From: Piromyces finnis
Lineage: Eukaryota > Neocallimastigomycota > Neocallimastigomycetes > Neocallimastigales > Neocallimastigaceae
NCBI GenBank assembly: GCA_002104945.1
Contig: MCFH01000006.1
Span: 1,157,001-1,221,000 of the forward strand
Reading direction: 5' to 3'
DNA: 64,000 nucleotides
Every line of letters begins with the position of its first letter. Within the stretch, counting starts at the first letter, position 1. The notes under the pieces are model-generated. The model had not been told where the DNA came from, did no database searches, and was given only the letters and a program-made list of their open reading frames with translations. Both the position numbers and the translations under genes were made by a program. This document shows positions 21,819-31,879 of the stretch, one piece after another.

Positions 21819-22325
21819 GTTTATTTATTTATTATTAACTTATTTCATATTAAAAAACACATCTTATTAATATTGATAATAACTTTATTATTATTAATTT
21901 ATAACTATTCTAGTGTTCTAGTGTTCCTAAGAAAATTTTAAGATGGTAATAATTCTCTTTTTATTAATAATAAATTTAAAATTTTTTCAACTAAACTATT
22001 AAATTCAATAATTCTGATATTTTAACAAAAGGATTCTACAAAGAATTTATTTCAACTAAACTTTCTAGATAAACTCAAAATCACATCATTAATAATTATA
22101 ATCTCAAATATTCATTTCATAACACAATAATACAACTAATCTTCAATTTTCAAAAAGTTTGAATTAATTTTTATAAAGAATTAAGAAAATAACATAAACC
22201 TTATCATATGGATGAATTTATGAAAAAAGAAAAAAAAAAGAAAAATTTGAAAGCTTTATTAATATTATTTAAATAATTTTTGTAATTATTTTAGGAATAA
22301 GAAAGAATATTTTCATTGATATAAA
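21610..22325 (+). repeat. LINE fossil in hsp20 unit 5-6
   Basis: The same endonuclease/RT-linker fossil, with the longest visible array T run (about 21781-21817). The only differences from the other units are a few substitutions and the run length. Confidence 0.85.
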
Positions 22326-22534
22326 GAACTAATAAATAAATAATTTTTATTTTCTATGTATCAACTAATAAAGTCAAGTCAATAATGTATTTATTTTAAT
22401 TAGTATAATTATATTCAATTTTAAACTTTAATAAATCTTACTTCTCATTTTACATTTTACATTTTTATATTTTAATACATTTTATTACATTAATGTTTTT
22501 ATATTAAATAAGAAATATAGGAAAAATCTATATT

Positions 22535-22695
22535 ATTCTACATTATTCTACATCACTCTACATTATTCTAAATTTATATATTTTATTAATAATTATGTAA
22601 TAAAGACTTTTTCATTTATATTATTGTCTTTGTCTATATTGATATACAAATATAAATAATAATAATAATAATAATAACAAAAAAAGTATATAAAG
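22535..22695 (+). promoter_or_regulatory. hsp20-6 promoter: step-type HSE and TATA box
   Basis: Boxes at 22535, 22545, 22555 (aCTCt) and 22565, then GTATATAAAG at 22686-22695. Type A, matching copy 4 nearly base for base. Confidence 0.65.
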
Positions 22696-22930
22696 ATAAA
22701 AATATTTTTTAAAACTTTTTTTTTTCATCATTACTTTATAATATTACTTTTATAATATATAAATTATAAGTTATATAAATTATTATATATATATAAAAAA
22801 AATAATAAATTTATAAAAAATATATAAATAATTAAATAATTATAAAATCAAAAATTCAATTAAATAAATCAAATCATATTTAATAAATTCATTAATTAAT
22901 AAATTATTATTTTAAAAAAAAAATTCAAAA

Positions 22931-23623
22931 ATGTCTTTATATATTTATTCTCAACCAATTCACTCATTTGAAAATTCATTATTCGATGATTTCGATAATG
23001 ATCATTTCTTTGACGCTTTGATTCCTGGTTCTACTTATAATACTCTTATTCCACTTTATCCTCGTCGTCGTGGACATCGTAGAAATAGAAATTCATTTGA
23101 TTATGCCTATAATACTTTAGAAAAACAATTAAATAAAATATTTAATGATGATAACAAGTTTTTAACTGACTTCGAACCTAGAATAAATCTTAGTGAAGAT
23201 GAAAATAATTATTATATTCATGCTGATTTACCAGGAATGGCTAAAGATAAAATTAAGATGGAAATTGATGAAGAAAGAACTTTAACAATTTCAGGAGAAA
23301 GAGAAAATATCTATAAAAACAATAATGATAATTTTAGAAAAGAAAAACAAGAAAATGAAAAAGAACAAACTTCAACAACAACAGCAACAACAACAACAAC
23401 AATGGATGGAATAGAAATGGAAGAAGATCAAAAAAATAATAATAATGGCCATAAATATAGTGTAATGGAATGTAGTTATGGTAGTTTCTCTAGATCCTTT
23501 ACTATTCCAGAAGATGGAAATATTGATAATATTCAAGCTAAAATGGAAAATGGAGTTTTAGAAATCATCATTAATAAAATTAAAACTCAAAAAAGTCAAA
23601 CTCGCTCAATTCAAATTCAATGA
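22931..23623 (+). CDS. hsp20-6: Small heat-shock protein Hsp20, array copy 6
   Basis: A 230-aa small heat-shock protein differing from copy 4 at one residue. All family motifs are intact. Its 3' flank leads into half a LINE fossil, which LINE-B has split. Confidence 0.93.
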   Translation: MSLYIYSQPIHSFENSLFDDFDNDHFFDALIPGSTYNTLIPLYPRRRGHRRNRNSFDYAYNTLEKQLNKIFNDDNKFLTDFEPRINLSEDENNYYIHADLPGMAKDKIKMEIDEERTLTISGERENIYKNNNDNFRKEKQENEKEQTSTTTATTTTTMDGIEMEEDQKNNNNGHKYSVMECSYGSFSRSFTIPEDGNIDNIQAKMENGVLEIIINKIKTQKSQTRSIQIQ

Positions 23624-24199
23624 ATCCAATGAGTTCATTAAATTCAATTATTATAATATCTTTATTATATTGAATAATAAACAATTAAGCACATAAACTA
23701 TTCCTATTTATTTATTCATTTGTCTGCTTTTCTATCATTATCTCTATTGAATTAATATTAATTAAATATTATTTCATTTATACTATCATAATCATATATT
23801 AAATATTTAAATATTAAAATATTAAAATAATTATTTTTAAATATTATTATTTATTTCTTTTTGTTAAATAAATTTTAATAATTATATAATCCTGTAAATA
23901 TAAAATAAAAATTAATTTGAAATAAAATAAAAATAAAAATAAAATGTATCCAAAATAAATTACTAATTTTTTTTTTATTATTTTATTATTATTATTATTT
24001 TGTGTGTTGTGTGTGTTTATAACTATTTGAATAAAATGTTTAATTTTTAAAAATATTTAAATATCTAATCTTTATTGAAAATATATATTTTAATTTAGGT
24101 TAAATGTTTCAATAAATGGAAAAAATAAAAATAAATTGTATTTTCGTTAATTTAATTAAATATACATTCCAAAATTATAAAAATGTATATAATACAATC

Positions 24200-24340
24200 A
24201 AGTATCTATTTTATTTTTTTTAAAGTCAAACTATCTAATTATTTTTTGTTTAATAATTAAAGTGCTTTGGAAATTTTTTCACTCAAAAACTGATCTATTT
24301 CTTTTATTAAAAGTTATCAGTATTAGTTTTTTCATATTGA
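24200..24340 (+). repeat. Left half of LINE fossil split by LINE-B
   Basis: The fossil of the other units runs up to TTTTCATATTGA (24329-24340), which is repeated at 30025-30036 after LINE-B. Those 12 bp are the target-site duplication. Confidence 0.85.
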
Positions 24341-24570
24341 CTTCATTTATTTAATAAATGTAGTTTCTCAAGGGGGTCTACTCATGCTCATGGTACTGAG
24401 AGAGTAGAAAGAATTAAATCCAAGTATTGCGCAATGGATGCTTGGTGCCCTCTTAGGAATGTGCCTTCATTTATTTAATAAATGTAATTTCTCAAGGGGG
24501 TCTACTCATGCTCATGGTACTGAGAGAGTAGAAAGAATTAAATCCAAGCATTGCGCAATGGATGCTTGGT
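24341..24570 (+). repeat. LINE-B 5' monomers
   Basis: A partial monomer (24341-24447) is followed by a whole one (24448-24570), matching the 124-bp monomers of LINE-A. The 5' truncation inside the first monomer is the only end difference from LINE-A. Each carries the paired motifs TCTACTC/GAGTAGA and CCAAGYAT/ATGCTTGG. Confidence 0.8.
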
Positions 24571-24600
24571 TAGTCTTCAAGGGAAAATTATTAGGACTAA

Positions 24601-24662
24601 GCTCATGGTACTGAGCGATTAAAAAACATTTTATTCATCAAATTTAAGTATTTGATGAATAA
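24601..24662 (+). other. Inverted repeats in the LINE-B 5' region
   Basis: GCTCA-TGGTAC-TGAGC (24601-24616) repeats the loop motif of the monomers. A perfect 13-bp inverted repeat follows, with arms 24631-24643 and 24650-24662 around TTAAGT. In LINE-A the same arm has A to G, keeping the RNA stem as a G-U pair. These suggest a folded RNA leader; function is unknown. Confidence 0.6.
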
Positions 24663-25215
24663 GTGAATGTTTGATTTTTCAGGTAAGTTTGTATAGTATT
24701 TAATTAGAAGAGTAATACATTTTGTTGCTGTATTTTTTCTTTTATTCATGTATTCATGTAGTACTACTCTTCTCTTGTAAGAATCCAATGTAGTCAACTT
24801 TAGCATTTGCATTGTACTTTTATATTCATGTAGCTATTGTTGTATTGTTTCTTGTAAGAGACTGATTCACTCTACATCATGTAAAAATACTATTCACAAG
24901 CTTTCTGGTGTCGACATTCTTGATTCAAATTTTTTACCAATTTAAATATTTAATGAAAAGTAAAGTCAAACAAGTTTAGTGTCAAAAAGCGAATCGAATT
25001 TACTAACAACAAACCAAAACTAGAATTTTTAAAGAAAATTTACAACTAGAATTCAAAAAATAAGAAACTTTAAACAAAGCATCGTAACAATTTTTGTACT
25101 ATCCAGTACTTTTAAGAAGAGAGAGAGAGACAGATTTTTTTCCATATACGTTATATTTGTAATTTTTATTAGTATTTATTTTATATTCAATATTTTTTAA
25201 TTAGAATTTATTATC

Positions 25216-28200
25216 ATGTCAGTCCTTTATATTAAAGATAAGAATTATATCAGACGTGGTACCCGGTCTTATGGTATCCCCTTAGATGATATTCGCTCCT
25301 TCTTTATCCGTGGTATTCGATCATGGTCAGTAAATATGCTATGGGAAAAACTCGAGGTTATTCTAGAAGATAAATTTAATTCAGTTATTAGTGTTAAATA
25401 TTTTCAAACTTTCAATGATCACTTTTTCTTAGTCAAGGTTCATGGTTCATCAAAAGATTGTATTAAAATCTTACACATGTTAAAGAAGAAACTTTCAGTT
25501 ACCTCAATTTCCTTTTCAGCTCGTAGTAGAAGGAATCACAAATACACTTTTTCCACTCTCAAACGTAAAATTTTAGTTTCTAATAAACATCAACATTCTA
25601 TTCAACAATCATTTCAACAATCAGTTCAACAATCAGTTCAACAATCTCATCAACAATCCGATCTTCAACAAGATCTTCAACAGGATCTTCAACAAGTTTC
25701 CCATCATGAAAATATTCCAGATCTACAGCAAACACAATTTCAATCTCAACATTCAACAATTAATTCTAATAGTTCTATCAACTCTGATAACAGTTCAATA
25801 GTTGATAGTTCTTCAGTTTCACAGCCATCTAGTAATAGTTCTACTTATTCCTCTGATGCATCATCCATTAATAACGATGACTTTAATAATAATAATAATA
25901 GCAACGATTCTTCCTCATCCAACAAGCCTGATAACTTTTCTTTTTGTCTTAGTTGGAACACCAATGGGTGGAATCATGAAAAGAGAGATAGTATTAGCTA
26001 TTTCACAGCTATTTTCAAACCATTATTCTTATGTTTCCAAGAAACTGGTAATGGTTCTGGATCGAATACAGATTATCCTTGTCGTGTTACTTTGCGAAAC
26101 TATAGACACTTTTTCAAGAAAGCTGACGAATCAGTTCCGGGAATGAGAGGTTTATATTTAGGTTTTCACAATTCGTGTCAAGCCTCACTTGAAAACTTCT
26201 CTGGAAAGTATATTATTTCTATTTATACTTTTAGTCTCTGGAATAGATTCAAATGCTCGATTGGAAATGTTTATATGCCTCATAGTCATCACAACATCTA
26301 TGTTGATCATGCAAAGTTAGAAGTTCGCTTGTGGTTACAAACTCATTCATCCCATCCATCGATTCTTGTTGGTGATTTTAATATGTCTAAAGTAAAATTA
26401 TCCAACTGGTTATCAACTAATGGATTAGGAGATTGGGAAATTCTTCCGCTTAGAGGGTCTACTATCTCTTGGACTCGAGGTGATCAATCTTCCGACATTG
26501 ACCATGCTCTTATCAATTCGAAGATGAAAGATCTTATTCACTCAGGATCATTTATAAATAATTTTTATCCTGTATCAGACCATAAGCCACTTCTTATTAA
26601 TGGTAAAATTATTCCTATGGAAGATTTTTCTAATGACTTTAATGTTCCTAAGAAAATTCTGAAATGGAATAGATTAAAATGTATTGAGGAAAAGGAATCT
26701 ATTCTCAGTCATAATAAATTCCAAATACTTTCAGCAAAATTCAACGATCCTAATGTTTCTACAGATGAACTTTCCAAAGAGTTTACTTCAACTGCTTTTT
26801 CAATTGCAGACGAGCTCAGTATTACCTCAGCAAATAATGTTATAAAGTCTTCATTTCATATTTCACAACAAATTTTTAATCTCCAAAAAATCAAAATGAA
26901 GTTGTATAAGAGATTTAAAAAAGAAAGAATTTATGATATAGATGAATTTATTAAAAGAATTAAAATCTACCGTAAGCTCATTGATTACATCCACAAAAGA
27001 TGTAATGAATTTAGGAAACAAGAATATCTTCATTGGATTAAAACAGGATGTGAGTATATGAAGAGTCATAATCCTAAGAAGGCCTGGAAATGGATCAAGA
27101 AAACTGCAAAAATTGGAAAAGATTCTTTCTTTATTGCTCAACCAATTAAAAACAAAAATGGAGAATTAGTTGTTGCTACGGAAGAACAACTAGATGTGTG
27201 GCATGATCATTTCGAAAAGCTTGCATCAGATCCAAGTGGTGTAAGTCTTGATTTGGAGCATTGGTATGAAGAACCAACGAATAAACGTTTTTCACTCCCT
27301 ATGCTTGATGAATGGGATATCAACCAAGATATTAGTATTGATGAAGTCAAGTCAGCTATCCTCTCTACTCCGAATTATAAAGCATCAGGTCCGGATGGTA
27401 TTCCAATTGAATTTTACAAAGCATTAATTCCATCAAGTAATGATTCTAATAATGCTACAGATAATAATTCTTCCGGTAATACCACTTCAGATAATGATGC
27501 TTATGGTTTAAATTTTATTCTTAAATTATTCAACCGTATTTGGGATGGAGACTTCCCCAACTCATGGAATGAATCCAGTATTGTTTCTATTCCTAAGAAG
27601 GGAGATTTGACAGATTGTGATAACTATCGAGGTATATCACTTATCAATAATGGTATTAAGTTGATTTCCAAAATTGTCACCACTAGAATCTCAGAATATG
27701 GTCTAAAGAATAATTTCATTAGACCTGAACAATTTGGTTTTCGAAAAAAGGAAGAAAGTATCAGTCTTTTCATTTCAATCCAAGAAATATGCCGTAGACG
27801 TCAATTAGATAATAAAGAGACATATTTGGCCTTTTTAGATCTCAGGAAAGCATACGATTCAGTCCCAATCGGTAATATTCTCCATAAATTAGATTGTTTA
27901 GGAATCCGAGGTAAGAGTTTACAATTCATCAAAAATTTATATTTAACATCTAAGGCTAATGTCAAATTAGATGGACAATTCTCGAAATCTTTTGATGTGA
28001 AGAAAGGAGTCCGTCAAGGATGCCCTCTTTCTCCTATTCTCTTTAATCTCTTTATTAATGATATATTTAAAGAGTGTGAAGATCTCGGAGTCAGTTTAGG
28101 TGACACTCGATGCTGTGGTGGACTTTTTGCAGATGATATAGTTATTTGTGCTCCAACAAGAGGATGCTTAAAAAAGATGCTTAGAAGAGTTAATGAATGG

Positions 28201-29742
28201 GCCTTGTATAATGAAATGGAATTTGGTATCCAGAAATGTTCAACGATGGTGATTCGTCCTGAATCAATAGAAAATCAGAACAAGAGAGATCCAACATTTT
28301 ACTTAGCAGGACAACCCATTCCAACTACTGATTGTTATACTTATCTTGGTGTTCCATTTGATAAGAATCTGTCCCTTAAACCAGTTATTAAAGCTCTTAA
28401 TAACAAGGTTTTGAAAGGGCTTTTTTCAGTCAGTAAATTCTTAAGAAATCCTAATATTCCTATTCCCTTCAAAAAGCTAGTACTTAACTCACAAGTGATT
28501 AGCAGAGTTTCATACTTTGCACCATTACTTGGATCCAACAAAGCCAGGTCTAGAATTGCACAGAAGCATGTTAACAAAGGAATACGATGGGTTGCCGGAG
28601 TTCATAAAGCTGTATCGTTTATATCTTTATACTCTATTTCAAAAGATTTGAATATTCCTCCATTGTCAGCCAAATGTGCATTAGCTCAGGTTAGATGTTT
28701 TAACAAATGGAAAAACTCAAATTGTATTATCTCATACCTTGTCAATTACATTCCTAAATTTAGAAAATACACGTGGTGCAAATCAAGTAGGACACTTGAT
28801 AAAAAACTAAAGAAACATGGAGATGTTAAAGCAGTTAAAAACTTTTATTGGAAAGATCTCAAAGGGAATTCAATCAAAGCGCAATATTATGATGATAATA
28901 AGTTTATTGATACTAAAGATTTTATTAAATTATGTTATGAGTACCCAGAGTTTGCCTATGGCTTCTACTGGCTATTGAAAGCAAGAAGCGGATACAAGTT
29001 GGATGCTAGAGTTGCCAAAGCTGCCAAATTTGTTGATCCAGTTTGTCCTAACTACTGTCCATGTTGCAAGTGTGGAGATCAAAGTATTAAACATTGGTTA
29101 TTAGATTGTCCAACATTTAGAGATATCCGTATTAAACATTATGATTCCATAATCCAGCTATTAAATTTTTTCAGTCAACGTAATTCCAATAGTCCTATCA
29201 ATAATAATGAAATTGATAATATCAGTAGAGATAGTAATAATATTAATAGTAATAGTAACAATAGTAATAATAACAATAGTAATAGTAACAATAGTAATAA
29301 TAACAATAGTAGTAATAGAAATAATAATATTAGTAATGATAGCAATAGTGAAGATAATAATTCTAATTTAGATAGTAATTTAGTTAATGATAGTAATAGT
29401 TCTAATAATCCGGTGAATATTAATGTGTATGATTATTCTAGTGTGTGCAGTAAAATATTTAAATTCCTTCTTGGGGGAAGAAGTTTTAACAATATCAATT
29501 ACAATTCAAGGGAATGGAAAGAACTTTGTAAGCGTCAGATTCAATCTGGTACTAATGAAGGAACACCATTCTTGACGGTAACCGCGGAACTTCTAACCAA
29601 AATCATGCCTTTTGCTATTGGCCAGCAATGGTCAATGTTCAAAAGGTTTGAAGCAACATCCAAGAGCGTCAATGCTGAAGAAACAGTAAGACAGGCCAGG
29701 AGGGCCAGCGCAACCAATGGAGATCATAATTTTGCCCCATGA
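25216..29742 (+). CDS. LINE polyprotein: RRM-like, AP endonuclease, reverse transcriptase, CCHC
   Basis: A single 1508-aa protein that would nick target DNA and reverse-transcribe the element RNA at the nick. Residues 1-115 look like an RRM fold by pattern (FFIRGI, a helix, VISVKYF, HFFLVKV, a helix, ISFSAR). A Gln- then Ser/Asn-rich linker runs from about 125 to 240. The endonuclease has SWNTNGW (246-252), QET (275-277), GDFN (386-389) and SDH (454-456). Reverse-transcriptase motifs follow: SGPDGIP, GDLTDCDNYRGISL, AFLDLRKAYDSV, GVRQGCPLSP and the active site FADD (971-974). A C-x2-C-x6-H-x4-C knuckle lies at 1283-1298, then an Asn/Ser-rich stretch. No RNase H domain is evident. All catalytic residues I can check are present, so it may be active. 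The first ATG is the same in LINE-A. Confidence 0.95.
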   Translation: MSVLYIKDKNYIRRGTRSYGIPLDDIRSFFIRGIRSWSVNMLWEKLEVILEDKFNSVISVKYFQTFNDHFFLVKVHGSSKDCIKILHMLKKKLSVTSISFSARSRRNHKYTFSTLKRKILVSNKHQHSIQQSFQQSVQQSVQQSHQQSDLQQDLQQDLQQVSHHENIPDLQQTQFQSQHSTINSNSSINSDNSSIVDSSSVSQPSSNSSTYSSDASSINNDDFNNNNNSNDSSSSNKPDNFSFCLSWNTNGWNHEKRDSISYFTAIFKPLFLCFQETGNGSGSNTDYPCRVTLRNYRHFFKKADESVPGMRGLYLGFHNSCQASLENFSGKYIISIYTFSLWNRFKCSIGNVYMPHSHHNIYVDHAKLEVRLWLQTHSSHPSILVGDFNMSKVKLSNWLSTNGLGDWEILPLRGSTISWTRGDQSSDIDHALINSKMKDLIHSGSFINNFYPVSDHKPLLINGKIIPMEDFSNDFNVPKKILKWNRLKCIEEKESILSHNKFQILSAKFNDPNVSTDELSKEFTSTAFSIADELSITSANNVIKSSFHISQQIFNLQKIKMKLYKRFKKERIYDIDEFIKRIKIYRKLIDYIHKRCNEFRKQEYLHWIKTGCEYMKSHNPKKAWKWIKKTAKIGKDSFFIAQPIKNKNGELVVATEEQLDVWHDHFEKLASDPSGVSLDLEHWYEEPTNKRFSLPMLDEWDINQDISIDEVKSAILSTPNYKASGPDGIPIEFYKALIPSSNDSNNATDNNSSGNTTSDNDAYGLNFILKLFNRIWDGDFPNSWNESSIVSIPKKGDLTDCDNYRGISLINNGIKLISKIVTTRISEYGLKNNFIRPEQFGFRKKEESISLFISIQEICRRRQLDNKETYLAFLDLRKAYDSVPIGNILHKLDCLGIRGKSLQFIKNLYLTSKANVKLDGQFSKSFDVKKGVRQGCPLSPILFNLFINDIFKECEDLGVSLGDTRCCGGLFADDIVICAPTRGCLKKMLRRVNEWALYNEMEFGIQKCSTMVIRPESIENQNKRDPTFYLAGQPIPTTDCYTYLGVPFDKNLSLKPVIKALNNKVLKGLFSVSKFLRNPNIPIPFKKLVLNSQVISRVSYFAPLLGSNKARSRIAQKHVNKGIRWVAGVHKAVSFISLYSISKDLNIPPLSAKCALAQVRCFNKWKNSNCIISYLVNYIPKFRKYTWCKSSRTLDKKLKKHGDVKAVKNFYWKDLKGNSIKAQYYDDNKFIDTKDFIKLCYEYPEFAYGFYWLLKARSGYKLDARVAKAAKFVDPVCPNYCPCCKCGDQSIKHWLLDCPTFRDIRIKHYDSIIQLLNFFSQRNSNSPINNNEIDNISRDSNNINSNSNNSNNNNSNSNNSNNNNSSNRNNNISNDSNSEDNNSNLDSNLVNDSNSSNNPVNINVYDYSSVCSKIFKFLLGGRSFNNINYNSREWKELCKRQIQSGTNEGTPFLTVTAELLTKIMPFAIGQQWSMFKRFEATSKSVNAEETVRQARRASATNGDHNFAP

Positions 29743-29977
29743 TAAAATTTTGATCTTTGGCTCGGTGTCCCATTGGAAGTCAAATACAATTATTATACTT
29801 TAGTATGATAGTGGCTTTCTTACTTTAATTAAAATTACTAGAATACATTATACCCAATTTTTATTCATTTGTGTTTATTTAAACATATTTTTTTTATTTT
29901 TATTTTATTTTAATTTTTATATTTCATGTATTATAATTTTAATTAAATTAATAATAAAGTTTAAAATATTTGATGCC

Positions 29978-30024
<47 letters not shown>

Positions 30025-30028
<4 letters not shown>

Positions 30029-30585
30029 CATATTGATCATGCTCTAACCAATTCGAAGATGAAGAGTTTTTTTTATTTTTTGGTTTATTTATTTATTATT
30101 AACTTATTTCATATTAAAAAACACATCTTATTAATATTGATAATAACTTTATTATTATTAATTTATAATTATTCTAGTGTTCTAGTGTTCCTAAGAAAAT
30201 TTTAAGATGGCAATAATTCTCTTTTTATTAATAATAAATTTAAAATTTTTTCAACTAAACTATTAAATTCAATAATTCTGATATTTTAACACAAGGATTC
30301 TACAAAGAATTTATTTCAACTAAACTTTCTAGATGAACTCAAAATCACATCATTAATAATTATAATCTCAAATATTCATTTCATAACACAACTAATCTTC
30401 AATTTTCAAAAAGTTTGAATTAATTTTTATAAAGAATTAAGAAAATAACATAAACTTTATCATATGGATGAATTTATGAAAAAAGAAAAAAAAAAGAAAA
30501 ATTTGAAAGCTTTATTAATATTATTTAAATAATTTTTGTAATTATTTTAGGAATAAGAAAGAATATTTTCATTGATATAAAGAAC
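30025..30585 (+). repeat. Right half of LINE fossil split by LINE-B
   Basis: The fossil continues from the target-site duplication (30025-30036) through ATGCTCTAACCAATTCG and TTTAGGAA. Its T run is short (about 13 nt, interrupted), unlike the 35-nt or longer runs in intact units, so the run length is unstable. Confidence 0.85.
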
Positions 30586-30803
30586 TAACAAATAAATAAT
30601 TTTTATTTTCTATGTATCAATTAATAAAGTCAAGTCAATAATGTATTTCTTTTATTTAGTATAATTATATTCAATTTTAAACTTTAATAATAAAACTTAC
30701 TTTACCTCATTTTACATTTTACATTTTACATTTTTATATTTTAATACATTCTATTACATTAATGTTTTTATATTAAATAAGAATTATAAGAAAAATCTAC
30801 ATT

Positions 30804-30967
30804 ATTCTACATTATTCTACATTATTCTAAATTTATATATTTTATTAATTAATAATTATGTAATAAAGACTTTTTCATTTATATTATTGTCTTTGTCTAT
30901 ATTGATATACAAATATAAATCATAATAATAATAATAATAATAATCATAACAAAAAAAGTATATAAAG
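30804..30967 (+). promoter_or_regulatory. hsp20-7 promoter: step-type HSE and TATA box
   Basis: Three perfect boxes at 30804, 30814 and 30824, then GTATATAAAG at 30958-30967. Type B, like copy 5. It has fewest boxes, the minimum for a step-type HSE. Confidence 0.6.
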
Positions 30968-31198
30968 GTCAAAATCTTTTCTAAAACTTTTTTTCATCAT
31001 TACTTTATAATATTACTTTTATAATATATAAATTATAAGTTATAAATTATTATATATATATAAAAATAAAATAATAAATTTATAAAAAAATATATAAATA
31101 ATTAAATAATTATAAAATCAAAAATTCAATTAAATAATTCAAATCGTATTAATAAATTCATTAATTAATAAATTATTGTTTTAAAAAAAAATTCAAAA

Positions 31199-31879
31199 AT
31201 GTCTTTATATATTTATTCTCAACCAATTCACTCATTTGAAAATTCATTATTCGATGATTTCGATAATGATCATTTCTTTGACGCTTTGATTCCTGGTTCT
31301 ACTTATAATACTCTTATTCCACTTTATCCTCGTCGTCGTGGACATCGTAGAAATAGAAATTCATTTGATTATGCCTATAATACTTTAGAAAAACAATTAA
31401 ATAAAATATTTAATGATGATAACAAGTTTTTAACCGACTTCGAACCTAGAATAAATCTTAGTGAAGATGAAAATAATTATTATATTCATGCTGATTTACC
31501 AGGAATGGCTAAAGATAAAATTAAGATGGAAATTGATGAAGAAAGAACTTTAACAATTTCAGGAGAAAGAGAAAATATCTATAAAAACAATAATGATAAT
31601 TCTAGAAAAGAAAAACAAGAAAATGAAAAAGAACAAACTTCAACAACAACAACAACAATGGATGGAATAGAAATGGAAGAAGATCAAAAAAATAATAATA
31701 ATGGCCATAAATATAGTGTAATGGAATGTAGTTATGGTAGTTTCTCTAGATCCTTTACTATTCCAGAAGATGGAAATATTGATAATATTCAAGCTAAAAT
31801 GGAAAATGGAGTTTTAGAAATCATCATTAATAAAATTAGAACTCAAAAAAGTCAAACTCGCTCAATTCAAATTCAATGA
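31199..31879 (+). CDS. hsp20-7: Small heat-shock protein Hsp20, array copy 7
   Basis: At 226 aa this is the shortest copy, with a contracted Thr tract (STTTTTM) and the short N-terminal form. The coding region resembles copies 4 and 6, while the promoter matches copy 5, which is evidence of exchange within the array. Lys to Arg occurs in NKIRTQK. The alpha-crystallin domain and I-Q-I tail are intact. It is the last gene of the array. Confidence 0.93.
   Translation: MSLYIYSQPIHSFENSLFDDFDNDHFFDALIPGSTYNTLIPLYPRRRGHRRNRNSFDYAYNTLEKQLNKIFNDDNKFLTDFEPRINLSEDENNYYIHADLPGMAKDKIKMEIDEERTLTISGERENIYKNNNDNSRKEKQENEKEQTSTTTTTMDGIEMEEDQKNNNNGHKYSVMECSYGSFSRSFTIPEDGNIDNIQAKMENGVLEIIINKIRTQKSQTRSIQIQ

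Larger units (their letters stand above)
24341..30024 (+). mobile_element. LINE-B, full-length non-LTR retrotransposon with intact ORF
   Basis: 5684 bp, ending in an A run of about 44 nt (29981-30024) and flanked by a perfect 12-bp target-site duplication (24329-24340, 30025-30036). Removing the element and one duplicate leaves an hsp20 unit of 2572 bp, the size of its neighbours, so the boundaries are secure. Order: one partial and one whole 5' monomer, a 5' region rich in inverted repeats, a single 1508-codon ORF, a 3' UTR of about 240 nt, and poly(A). There are no LTRs and no separate ORF1. The insertion hit an old fossil of its own family. Confidence 0.96.

Noticed and set aside
15129-31879. 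CRISPR-like or satellite array
   Set aside because: Repeats are 2.6-kb gene units in a eukaryotic genome; no short repeats with unique spacers.
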